From NCBI GenBank assembly GCA_958445065.1, contig CAUCQW010000019.1, forward strand, positions 1 to 48,695: a stretch of 48,695 bases of DNA. The letters run 5' to 3'. Made by a program: the position numbers and the translations under genes. The DNA is from an uncultured Collinsella sp. (GTDB lineage Bacteria; Actinomycetota; Coriobacteriia; Coriobacteriales; Coriobacteriaceae). Shown here in pieces: positions 39,865 through 47,763 of the stretch. Position 1 is the stretch's first letter. Each line of letters begins with the position of its first letter. Below the pieces are notes generated by a model. That model ran no database searches, was not told the origin of the DNA, and saw only the letters and a list, made by a program, of their open reading frames with translations.

Positions 39865-40998
39865 ATGTACATTTCCACACATCAGGCTCTACTCGACTTT
39901 TGCCAGCGCGCCCGTGAGTTCGACGCGATTGCCGTCGATACCGAGTTTTTGCGCGAGCGCACGTTCCATCCGCGCCTGTGCTTGGTTCAGATTGCCACCC
40001 CTGCCGAGAGCGTCGCGGTCGATCCCCTGGTGATCGACGACCTATCGCCGCTGGCCGAGCTTATGGCAGACGAGAGCGTGACTAAGGTCTTCCACGCCTG
40101 CTCGCAGGATATGGAGGTTATGCTCCATACCGTGGGCGTGCTGCCACGACCGATTTTCGATACGCAGGTCGCCGCTGCCTTTTTGGGCGAGCGCCAGCAG
40201 ATTTCGTATGGCGCGCTTGTTCAGACGTTTTGCGGCGTCTCGCTGCCCAAGACCGAGTCGCTGACCGACTGGTCGCGTCGCCCGCTGACCGATAAGCAGA
40301 TTGAGTACGCGATTGATGACGTCAAGTACCTGATCGTCGCCTATACCGAGATGATGAGTCGCCTGCGCGAGCTGGGCCGTGTGGACTGGGTGCTCGACGA
40401 GCTACGCCCGCTGGCTGACGAGTCGCACTATCGCGCCGACCGTCACGAGGCATTCCGCAAGGTCAAGCGCATCAACTCGTGCAGCCGCCACCAGCTGGGC
40501 ATCGCGCGCGAGCTCGCCGCCTGGCGCGAGGACCGCGCCGAGCGCCGTAACATCCCGCGCAAGTGGGTCATGTCCGACGACACGCTGCTTGCGCTCGTCA
40601 AGCGCAATCCCGTGCGCGTTGAGGAGTTCCGTAGCATTCGCGGTACCGATCAGTTGGGGGAGCGCGACGTGGACGGTGCGCTCATGGCCATCAAGCGCGG
40701 CGCAAGCTGCCCGCACGATCGCCTGCCGCTCATGGTGCGCGGGCATCGCCAGATCTCTCCGGAGCTGGAGAGCGTGACGGATCTCATGTACGCGCTTATC
40801 CGCCTGGTTGCCGAACGCTCGGGAGTGGCGACCTCGGTCATTGCCTCGCGCGATGACCTGGCCGACTATATTGAGCATCCCGAGCAGAGCCCCTTGCGCG
40901 AAGGCTGGCGCTTTGAGCTTGTGGGCTCGCGCCTGGACGATCTGCTCTCGGGCAACATGGGACTCACTGTGAAGGACGGCAAAATCGAGCTTTTGTAG
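39865..40998 (+). CDS. rnd: Ribonuclease D
   Basis: Start at the ATG at 39865 is favoured because it is followed directly by the exonuclease domain (a GTG at 39829 would add 12 residues); 377 residues. DEDD motifs: FDAIAVDTEFLRERTFHPRL (Exo I), VFHACSQDMEVM (Exo II), and QIEYAIDDVKYLIVAY (Exo III with Tyr). The C-terminal half has an HRDC-type region (ARELAAWREDRAERRNIPRK and following). RNase D trims the 3' ends of tRNA and other stable RNAs. It is divergent from the lipid kinase gene. Confidence 0.92.
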   Translation: MYISTHQALLDFCQRAREFDAIAVDTEFLRERTFHPRLCLVQIATPAESVAVDPLVIDDLSPLAELMADESVTKVFHACSQDMEVMLHTVGVLPRPIFDTQVAAAFLGERQQISYGALVQTFCGVSLPKTESLTDWSRRPLTDKQIEYAIDDVKYLIVAYTEMMSRLRELGRVDWVLDELRPLADESHYRADRHEAFRKVKRINSCSRHQLGIARELAAWREDRAERRNIPRKWVMSDDTLLALVKRNPVRVEEFRSIRGTDQLGERDVDGALMAIKRGASCPHDRLPLMVRGHRQISPELESVTDLMYALIRLVAERSGVATSVIASRDDLADYIEHPEQSPLREGWRFELVGSRLDDLLSGNMGLTVKDGKIELL

Positions 40999-41122
40999 TT
41001 ACGCGGTTTGCCAAGCGCTGCAAACGTTTTAGAGCTGCAATGCCAAAACATCGATGGTGTCTCGTTGGCTGGGCGAGTGGGTAAAATGCCTCCAACGTGT
41101 AACTCGATTCGGAGGAATTCGC

Positions 41123-41827
41123 ATGCCTTATTACTATGGATACGGCTTTGGCATCGACCCGCTGTACCTGCTGGTTGTTCTTGTCTGCACGGTGATCGGT
41201 CTTGCCGCACAGAACTATATCAACTCGACGTACAAAACCTGGTCCAAGGTTCGCTCGGACGGCGACACGGGCGCCACGGTCGCTCGCCGCATGCTCGACG
41301 CCAACGGCTGCAACGCCGTGGGTATCAAGGGCGTCGCTGGTGAGCTCACCGATCATTACAACCCGCAGGACAACAACCTGTATCTCTCGGATGCCAACCG
41401 TTCGGGCGGGTCGGTCGCAAGCGTTGCCGTTGCCTGCCACGAGGCGGGCCATGCCGCCCAGCGTCAAAGCGGTTATGCCATGATGAAGGTTCGCACCGCC
41501 CTCGTGCCGGTCGTCAACTTTACCCAGAACACCTGGACCATCGTGTTGCTCTTGGGCCTATTTATGAACATTGCCGGGCTCACGGCCCTCGCGCTGATCT
41601 TCTTCTCGTTTAGCGTGCTGTTCCAACTGGTTACGCTGCCGGTCGAGATTGATGCTAATCGGCGCGCCGTGGCGTATATTGAGCAGTCGGGTATGAGCTC
41701 CAAGCAGGTCAACGGTGCCAAGAAGGTGCTGACGGCCGCCGCGCTTACCTATGTGGCTGCGGCGCTCACCTCGATTATTCAGCTGCTCTATCTTATGGCT
41801 CGCTACAACAGAAACTCCAACCGATAA
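41123..41827 (+). CDS. Zinc metallopeptidase, membrane (PF04298/YugP-like)
   Basis: Start at the ATG at 41123 behind GGAGG; 234 residues. A Tyr/Gly-rich N-terminus (MPYYYGYGFGIDP) and a first membrane helix precede the zinc motif VACHEAGHAAQRQSGYAMM (HExxH-like HEAGH), then two further membrane helices and the conserved PVEIDANRRAVAYI (third ligand region). It fits the YugP/neutral zinc metallopeptidase family of membrane proteins; substrate unknown. A hairpin with no T tract follows. Confidence 0.9.
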   Translation: MPYYYGYGFGIDPLYLLVVLVCTVIGLAAQNYINSTYKTWSKVRSDGDTGATVARRMLDANGCNAVGIKGVAGELTDHYNPQDNNLYLSDANRSGGSVASVAVACHEAGHAAQRQSGYAMMKVRTALVPVVNFTQNTWTIVLLLGLFMNIAGLTALALIFFSFSVLFQLVTLPVEIDANRRAVAYIEQSGMSSKQVNGAKKVLTAAALTYVAAALTSIIQLLYLMARYNRNSNR

Positions 41828-41842
41828 CAAATTGGGTCGCTG

Positions 41843-41872
41843 GGCGCCGCGGGGATTCGTGTCCCCGCGGCG
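41843..41872 (+). other. Stable hairpin between the metallopeptidase and xseA genes
   Basis: GCGCCGCGGGGA (41843-41854) and TCCCCGCGGCGC (41861-41872) form a perfect 12-bp stem with a six-base loop but no T tract, so rho-dependent or processing roles are as likely as intrinsic termination. Confidence 0.55.
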
Positions 41873-41942
41873 CTGTACTATGTGTTGGACTTGAATTTGC
41901 GCAGGGCCGAAGCCCTTGTGCACGATGACGAAAGGAGGCTGC

Positions 41943-43394
41943 GTGGCAGGCTGGAATCTGACCGGCAATACCGTTTCCGCCGAGTTCGACGGTTCGGACG
42001 ATCAGGAGCGCAAGGAGCTCAGCGTGAGCCAAGCGGTGGAGATCGCCGCCGGCGCGCTCGACGCCATTCCGCAGCTGAGCGTTTTGGGTGAGGTCACGGG
42101 TTTTCGTGGTCCCAATGCCCGAAGCGGCCACTGCTACTTCCAGATTAAAGACGACTCGGCCGCCGTCGACTGCATCATCTGGAAGGGCGCCTATCTCAAG
42201 CGTACCTTCGATCTGCGTGACGGCATGCAGGTGAGCTTTAAGGGCAGCTTCAACCTCTATAAGGCCACAGGCCGCATGAGCTTTGTCGCTCGCTCGTTTT
42301 CGCTGGCGGGGGAGGGTCTGCTGCGTCAACAAGTGGCGCAACTGGCCGAAAAGCTACGCCGCGAGGGCCTGATGGACGAAGCGCGCAAGCGCCGCATCCC
42401 GGTGTTCTGCTCCCGCGTGGCGGTCGTCACCTCGCTTTCCGGTGCGGTAATCGACGACGTCAAGCGTACATTGCGTCGGCGCAATCCGCTCGTCGAGCTT
42501 GTCTGCGTGGGCGCCAAGGTTCAAGGCGAGGGTGCGCCGGCCGAGCTTATCGAGGGCCTGCGCCGTGCCGCCGCCATCACGCCGGCGCCCGACTGCATCT
42601 TGCTGGTGCGCGGCGGCGGCTCCTTCGAGGACCTCATGACCTTCAACGACGAGGAGCTTGCCCGTGCAGTGGCTGCCTGTCCCGTGCCCGTGGTGACCGG
42701 TATCGGCCATGAGCCCGATACCTCGATTTGCGACATGGTGAGCGACCGCCGCGCCTCCACGCCCACGGCGGCGGCAGAATCGGTGGCGCCGGCTATGACG
42801 GAGTTGGCCGATGTGCTCGAGGCGCGCCATCAGCGTCTGGGTGCCGCGATGGCATCGATGATTGGGTCGGCCCAGGTCGACCTGGAGATGCTCGATCAGC
42901 GCGGTCGCCGTGCCTGGGATACCTATACGGCTCGCCTGGGCGATGCGCTCGATGCGGCTGCGTGCCGCCCGTGCCTCAACGACCCCACATTTATGGTCGA
43001 GCGTCGCGAATCGGAGCTTGCGCTGACCGCCGATCGCCTGTCGGGCGCCATAGTACGCTCGGTCGGGACATTTCGCTCCAACTTTGAGCGCTTGCCCGAG
43101 CGTCTGGTTGCAAGCACCTCGGGGCTCGATGGCAAGCGCCATGCGCTCACGCTCGCGAGCTCTCGCCTGGAGCATCAGGGGCGCACGATGCTCAACAAGC
43201 CAGCGTCCGACCTGGGCCGTACGGCAGCCTCGCTCGATGCCCTGTCGCCGCTCAAGGTGCTTGCCCGCGGCTATTCCATCGCGTACAGCGTTGACGGCGT
43301 GGCTATGAGCGCCAAGACCTTTAAGCCGGGCGACGCCATTCGCGTACGCATGGCAGACGGCAACGTGGCAGCAACGGTCGATACGGTCGAGTAG
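41943..43394 (+). CDS. xseA: Exodeoxyribonuclease VII large subunit
   Basis: The GTG at 41943 has AAAGGAGG six bases upstream and is preferred to the ATG at 41916; 483 residues. N-terminal OB fold (LSVSQAVEIAAGALDAIPQL, SVLGEVTGFRGPNARSGHCY, FQIKDDSAAVDCIIW), then the catalytic region (VAVVTSLSGAVIDDVKRTL, ILLVRGGGSFEDLMTFNDEE, PVVTGIGHEPDTSICDMVSD, RRASTPTAAAE) and a coiled-coil C-terminus. With XseB it degrades single-stranded DNA from both ends. xseB follows 42 bases later. Confidence 0.95.
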   Translation: MAGWNLTGNTVSAEFDGSDDQERKELSVSQAVEIAAGALDAIPQLSVLGEVTGFRGPNARSGHCYFQIKDDSAAVDCIIWKGAYLKRTFDLRDGMQVSFKGSFNLYKATGRMSFVARSFSLAGEGLLRQQVAQLAEKLRREGLMDEARKRRIPVFCSRVAVVTSLSGAVIDDVKRTLRRRNPLVELVCVGAKVQGEGAPAELIEGLRRAAAITPAPDCILLVRGGGSFEDLMTFNDEELARAVAACPVPVVTGIGHEPDTSICDMVSDRRASTPTAAAESVAPAMTELADVLEARHQRLGAAMASMIGSAQVDLEMLDQRGRRAWDTYTARLGDALDAAACRPCLNDPTFMVERRESELALTADRLSGAIVRSVGTFRSNFERLPERLVASTSGLDGKRHALTLASSRLEHQGRTMLNKPASDLGRTAASLDALSPLKVLARGYSIAYSVDGVAMSAKTFKPGDAIRVRMADGNVAATVDTVE

Positions 43395-43436
43395 GCTGCG
43401 TTTCATAGCGATAAACCTTTAGGAAAGGAAACAGAT

Positions 43437-43703
43437 ATGGCAGAGAAAACCCCGGTCGAGCAGCTTACGTACAAGCAGGCTTCGCAGGAGTTGGAGCTCA
43501 TCATCCGCAGCCTGGAGTCGGGCGATATGGAGCTCGAGGAGTCGCTCGAGAGCTATACCCGCGGCGTAGAGCTCCTCAAGAGCCTGCGTACTCGCTTGTC
43601 CGATGCCGAGCAGAAGGTCTCGGTGCTCCTTAAGGACGTCGACGGCAACGACGTGCTCGCCGACGGCGAGGCCGCCAACACGGACGACAACCTCTCGTTC
43701 TAA
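43437..43703 (+). CDS. xseB: Exodeoxyribonuclease VII small subunit
   Basis: 88 residues with AGGAAAGGA upstream. The family pattern LTYKQASQELELIIRSLESG, DMELEESLESYTRGVELLKS and LRTRLSDAEQKVSVL is complete. Several copies of XseB bind the XseA coiled coil and regulate the nuclease. Directly behind xseA, as in most bacteria. Confidence 0.94.
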   Translation: MAEKTPVEQLTYKQASQELELIIRSLESGDMELEESLESYTRGVELLKSLRTRLSDAEQKVSVLLKDVDGNDVLADGEAANTDDNLSF

Positions 43704-43752
43704 CCACCCCGACCAAATATAATTACCTTGGTCTGCGAGAAAGGAACCAACC

Positions 43753-44088
43753 ATGTGTGATTGCATCTTCTGCAAAATTGCCAACCACGAGATCCCCTCG
43801 ACCGTCGTTTACGAGGACGATCAAGTCATCGCCTTCGACGACCTCAACCCCCAGGCGCCGGTCCACACTCTCGTGATTCCCAAGAAGCACTACAGCGATA
43901 TCGCCGATAATGTGCCTGCCGAGACCATGGGCGCCATGGCTCACGCCATCCAGGAGGTCGCTAAGGCCAAGGGCTTGGAGGACGGTTTCCGCGTCATCTC
44001 CAACAAGGGCGTCAACGCCGGTCAGACCGTCATGCATTTCCATATGCACGTCCTCGGCGGCAAGAACTTGGGTGAGAACCTCATCTGA
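43753..44088 (+). CDS. HIT-family (HINT-like) nucleotide hydrolase
   Basis: 111 residues. CIFCKIANHEIPSTVVYEDD opens the protein; the histidine triad HFHMHVLGG is near residue 97. HINT-type enzymes cleave aminoacyl- or phosphoramidate-linked AMP. It lies 49 bases after xseB with its own ribosome binding site (GAAAGGA) and could belong to the same transcript. Confidence 0.93.
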   Translation: MCDCIFCKIANHEIPSTVVYEDDQVIAFDDLNPQAPVHTLVIPKKHYSDIADNVPAETMGAMAHAIQEVAKAKGLEDGFRVISNKGVNAGQTVMHFHMHVLGGKNLGENLI

Positions 44089-44129
44089 GGGCGCGTAGGC
44101 CGTCGACTTGGCTGCCTTTGGAGTAATCT

Positions 44130-45020
44130 ATGCAGCTTTCTCAACTCGAATACCTTCAAGCGGTAGCGAACTATGGCGGCGTGCGCAAAGCAGCTCGCGC
44201 CGTTCATGTGAGTCCGCAGGCCGTTTCGTCGGCAATCAAAAAGTTGGAATCTGAGTATCAGATCGTTTTGCTCAACCGATCGGCGGGGGAGGCTGTTTTG
44301 TCTCCGGCGGGCAGAGAATTTGCGCGTCGTGCACGCGTGATCCTGGCACAAGTCGACGATCTCAAAAAGTACGCTCAATCGAGGGACGACGGCGTCTCGC
44401 CCGACGGCCACTTTCGTCTTTACGCCCCCTGCCTTCATGGGCGGGGGCGCCTTTTTGCCGAAAACTGGTATGACTCGTTTGAAAGCTCGCACCCTCAGAT
44501 TCATCTTGATGTGTGGCATCAGCCAACGGCAACATGCTTTGAATCACTTATACTTGGAATTTCGGACGCGGCTATCTCGTTTGAGGAACCACGGGACAGC
44601 GTCCTTTCTTCAAAATATATGGGTGAAAAGGAGCTCAGGGTTCTTTCATGTCCAGCTGGTCATCAATCTGTTGACGCTATGACCATTCGTGAGTTACTGG
44701 GCGGCAGGCTCGCTGTTCCCATTAATTTGTCACCCTGTCTCAATGCAATCAATCAATGTCCCGAAGCTCAGCTGGTTAATTTCCGCTTTCGCGATGTCGA
44801 ATACGGAAACAGGGCGCAGGCTGAGTTTCTTCAAGCCGGGGGATTGATATTGAGTTTTTCTGGCTCTTCTCTCGCATCGGATGGATCGGAAGTGAGCGAG
44901 TGCTCCATTGAAGCCTCACATGACGTAGCCTTGCCCATCTACTTTTGCTATCGACAAAATGCCTGGACCGATCGACACCAGACGGTATTTCTTCACCTAT
45001 TGCGTCATCTCGCTTCGTGA
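44130..45020 (+). CDS. LysR-family transcriptional regulator
   Basis: 296 residues. N-terminal winged HTH LSQLEYLQAVANYGGVRKAA, RAVHVSPQAVSSAIKKLESE, YQIVLLNRSAG; then a substrate-binding domain (QIHLDVWHQPTATCFESLIL, then AISFEEPRDSVLSSK). LysR proteins usually control a neighbouring gene; the MFS transporter that follows 120 bases later in the same direction is the obvious candidate target. Ligand unknown. Confidence 0.9.
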   Translation: MQLSQLEYLQAVANYGGVRKAARAVHVSPQAVSSAIKKLESEYQIVLLNRSAGEAVLSPAGREFARRARVILAQVDDLKKYAQSRDDGVSPDGHFRLYAPCLHGRGRLFAENWYDSFESSHPQIHLDVWHQPTATCFESLILGISDAAISFEEPRDSVLSSKYMGEKELRVLSCPAGHQSVDAMTIRELLGGRLAVPINLSPCLNAINQCPEAQLVNFRFRDVEYGNRAQAEFLQAGGLILSFSGSSLASDGSEVSECSIEASHDVALPIYFCYRQNAWTDRHQTVFLHLLRHLAS

Positions 45021-45034
45021 GGCCATTTGGCCTC
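45019..45034 (+). other. Small hairpin overlapping the LysR stop codon
   Basis: GAGGCCA (45019-45025) and TGGCCTC (45028-45034) form a 7-bp stem that overlaps the stop codon. There is no T tract. Confidence 0.45.
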
Positions 45035-45139
45035 GTGTCGTCAAGTGAATGTTGACGCCCTGCAACACATAGCTGACAGCTTTGCCCTCATGCTTTTCCA
45101 AGATTTCGATTTAGATTGCTGACTCTTGGAGGGCGGAGC

Positions 45140-46300
45140 ATGAAAAACCGTACGGTTTTGCTTTATATGACGTTCGTTTTTCTGTCGAACTTCAGCACTA
45201 TTTTGTATTTTCTGACGGTTTACCTTGAATTCGTCGGATTCTCGATAGTGGCGATTTCTAGCATGATGATTGCATATCAAGTGAGCAAGTTCATCCTCGA
45301 AGTTCCCACTGGCTATATTGCTGATAGGTTTGGACGAAAGGCAAGCGGTCTCGTTGGCGTCGTGGGGATGCTTGGATACTACGCCGCCCTGCTGCTCGTC
45401 CGTTCCCCTCTGCTTTTAATCGGTGCGTTCGCTCTCAAAGGTTTTGCCGTTGCATGTCTGAGCGGATCCATAGAAGCGATTTACATTGACGGCGTCTCTC
45501 AGGACCAGCTCGTAAGACTTAATGTCGTTGAGCGATTTGTTTTCTATGCCTCTTATGCCATCTCCGCTTGCGTGGGCGGTTTCATTTCGTCTGTCGGTGC
45601 ATATCTCATTGGTCTTTCGGCAGATATCATCGCAATGGTGTTGACGTTGGTTGTCGTTGTCTGCATTCCTGAGATGCGAAGAGGGAGCACTGCGGGGGTA
45701 CCTGAGCGTGGAATTAGCCCGAAGATGATCGGTGCCGCTATTGCGTGTAATGGCATTCTTCGTTCAGCGTTCATCATGGACTGTTCTCAGGCATTTGCTT
45801 TTGTCGCCCTGGAAGACTTTTTCTCACTGCTGCTTGCGGGCCGCGGAATGAATGCCGTCGCTTCGGGTGTGATCATTGCGGTCCAGCTCCTTGCCTCGGC
45901 CTCCATGGGGCTTATTGTGCCCAGTGTGATTGCTCATGTCGACAAGGGCCGTTTTGCGCGTATTTGCGGCATCATTCGCTTAGCATTGACAGCTTTGTTT
46001 TTGATTCCCCTTACTCCGGCTAATTTGCTGCCCGTGTTCTATGTGCTGCAGACGGTTGCGTACTCGTTGTTTGCCCCAATCAAATACTCAGTTTTCCAAA
46101 ATGTTGCCGATTCATCGATGCGCTGTTCGCTGATTTCGGTTCAAAGCCAGATGGTGGCGGTTGGTGCCATCCTTTTCTATCTGCTCAACGCTGTGTTGAG
46201 TAGCGTTGCGGGCATTCGAGTCGTATTGCTTGTTGCACTCGGGATTTCTTCCCTGGTGTATATCCCCGCGCTATTTCGTCTTACAAGTCAAAGGCCGTGA
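45140..46300 (+). CDS. MFS transporter
   Basis: Start at the ATG at 45140 with GGAGGGCGGAG upstream; 386 residues, about 12 membrane helices. FILEVPTGYIADRFGRKASG is the helix 2-3 loop motif of the major facilitator family (EVPTGxxADxxGRK type). No periplasmic domain. The substrate is not evident; the EVPTG group includes many drug-efflux-like and nutrient-export members. Probably regulated by the LysR protein encoded upstream. Confidence 0.87.
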   Translation: MKNRTVLLYMTFVFLSNFSTILYFLTVYLEFVGFSIVAISSMMIAYQVSKFILEVPTGYIADRFGRKASGLVGVVGMLGYYAALLLVRSPLLLIGAFALKGFAVACLSGSIEAIYIDGVSQDQLVRLNVVERFVFYASYAISACVGGFISSVGAYLIGLSADIIAMVLTLVVVVCIPEMRRGSTAGVPERGISPKMIGAAIACNGILRSAFIMDCSQAFAFVALEDFFSLLLAGRGMNAVASGVIIAVQLLASASMGLIVPSVIAHVDKGRFARICGIIRLALTALFLIPLTPANLLPVFYVLQTVAYSLFAPIKYSVFQNVADSSMRCSLISVQSQMVAVGAILFYLLNAVLSSVAGIRVVLLVALGISSLVYIPALFRLTSQRP

Positions 46301-46333
46301 GTATTTGGGCATCGATAACTTATATATCAACGC

Positions 46334-46367
46334 AATAAACCCGAGCGCGAGGGCGTTTGGGTTTATT
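46334..46367 (+). terminator. Hairpin between the MFS gene and ackA1
   Basis: AATAAACCC (46334-46342) and GGGTTTATT (46359-46367) form a 9-bp stem with a 16-base loop and an AT-rich tail, 34 bases after the MFS stop. Confidence 0.6.
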
Positions 46368-46420
46368 ATTGAAACGTATGTAACCTGGCGGCGCCACACC
46401 GCCTGTTAGTAGGGAGACAC

Positions 46421-47599
46421 ATGAACGTTCTGGTCGTCAACGCGGGATCTTCGACCCTTAAGTATCAGGTCATCGATACCAAGTCCCACAAGGTGTCCGC
46501 AAAGGGCTCCTGCGAGCGCGTCTGCTTTACCGGCGGTACCTTCACCCACGCTGCCAATGGTTCCAAGAAGGTGACCGAGAACATCGAGTTCCCCGACCAC
46601 AAGGTCGCCATCGAGGTCGTCCTGAAGGACCTCGCGGCCAACGGCGTCAAGATCGAGGGCATCGGCCACCGTATCGTTCAGGGCGGCTGGTACTTCGGTG
46701 ATTCCTCCCTCGTCGACGAAGACGTCCTCGCCAAGATCCGCGAGGTCGCTCCGCTTGCCCCGCTGCACAACAACCCCGAGGCCAATGTTATCGAGTACTG
46801 CCTCAAGCAGTATCCCGACCTGCCCAACGTCACGGTCTACGACACTGCTTTCCACTTCAATATGCCCGAGGTCGCCAAGACCTACGCCCTGCCCAAGGAC
46901 GTCTGCGACAAGCTGCACATCCGTAAGTACGGCGCTCACGGCACCAGCTACCGCTACATTTCCAAGAAGGTTGCTGAGATGACCAACGGCGAGGCTCGCA
47001 AGGTCGTCGTGTGCCACATCGGTTCCGGCGCTTCCCTGTGCGCCATCGAGGACGGTAAGTGCATGGACACCACCATGGGCTTGACCCCGCTCGACGGTGT
47101 CATGATGGGCACCCGCTGCGGCTCCATCGACCCTGCTACCGTGTGCTACCTGCAGCGCGAAGGCGGGTTCACCTTCGACGAGGTCGACGAGATGATGAAC
47201 AAGAAGTCCGGCCTTTTGGCTGTGACCGGCGGCAAGACCAACGACTGCCGCAACGTTGAGGAGCTCGCCGCTGCCGGCGACCCCGAGGCCCAGCTCGCCT
47301 TCGATATGTTCGTCTACAAGATTGCCGCCAAGGCCGCCGAGATGGCCACTTCCATGTGCGGCATGGACACTCTGGTCTTTACCGCCGGCATCGGCGAGCA
47401 CGCTCCGGCTGTCCGCGCCGGCGTGGCCGACCGTCTGGCCTTTATGGGCGTCAAGATGGACCATGCCCGCAACGCCCTGCGCGGCGACGGCGCTTGGTGC
47501 CTGTCCGCCAAGGATTCCAAGGTCAAGATCTTCGTTATCCCCACGGATGAGGAGTTCATGATCGCTTCCGACGTCGAGCGCATCGTTAGCGGTAAGTAA
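46421..47599 (+). CDS. Acetate kinase paralogue with altered active-site motifs
   Basis: 392 residues, with AGGGAG upstream of the ATG at 46421. It is clearly an acetate kinase homologue: NVLVVNAGSSTLKYQVIDT, GHRIVQGGWYFGDS, VYDTAFHFNMPEVAKTYALP, MGLTPLDGVMMGTRCGSIDP, FTAGIGEHAPAVR, and PTDEEFMIA at the end. Two conserved positions differ: GTSYRYIS has Tyr where the family has His (GTSHxYV; His180 of the Methanosarcina enzyme), and CHIGSGASL has Ser for Asn in the HLGNGxS motif (Asn211). The second copy keeps both residues. It may act with altered kinetics or on another acyl group. No phosphotransacetylase gene is in the window. Confidence 0.88.
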   Translation: MNVLVVNAGSSTLKYQVIDTKSHKVSAKGSCERVCFTGGTFTHAANGSKKVTENIEFPDHKVAIEVVLKDLAANGVKIEGIGHRIVQGGWYFGDSSLVDEDVLAKIREVAPLAPLHNNPEANVIEYCLKQYPDLPNVTVYDTAFHFNMPEVAKTYALPKDVCDKLHIRKYGAHGTSYRYISKKVAEMTNGEARKVVVCHIGSGASLCAIEDGKCMDTTMGLTPLDGVMMGTRCGSIDPATVCYLQREGGFTFDEVDEMMNKKSGLLAVTGGKTNDCRNVEELAAAGDPEAQLAFDMFVYKIAAKAAEMATSMCGMDTLVFTAGIGEHAPAVRAGVADRLAFMGVKMDHARNALRGDGAWCLSAKDSKVKIFVIPTDEEFMIASDVERIVSGK

Positions 47600-47613
47600 T
47601 TGATGCAAGGGGA

Positions 47614-47650
47614 GGGGACTGGATGGCCTTGTGCCGTTCAGCCCCCTTTT
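47614..47650 (+). terminator. Terminator between the acetate kinase genes
   Basis: GGGGACTG (47614-47621) pairs with CAGCCCC (47639-47645) with one bulged A, followed by a T-rich tail (47647-47650). It lies 15 bases after the first acetate kinase gene. Confidence 0.65.
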
Positions 47651-47763
47651 ATGCTCTTTGGGCGAAGAGCCTAATAGATGTTTATTGAATTCTGATAACT
47701 TCTTATTAAAGGTACGGCCGCCTTATAGGTTTGTCGACCGTACTGTAATCACGAAGGAGTCTC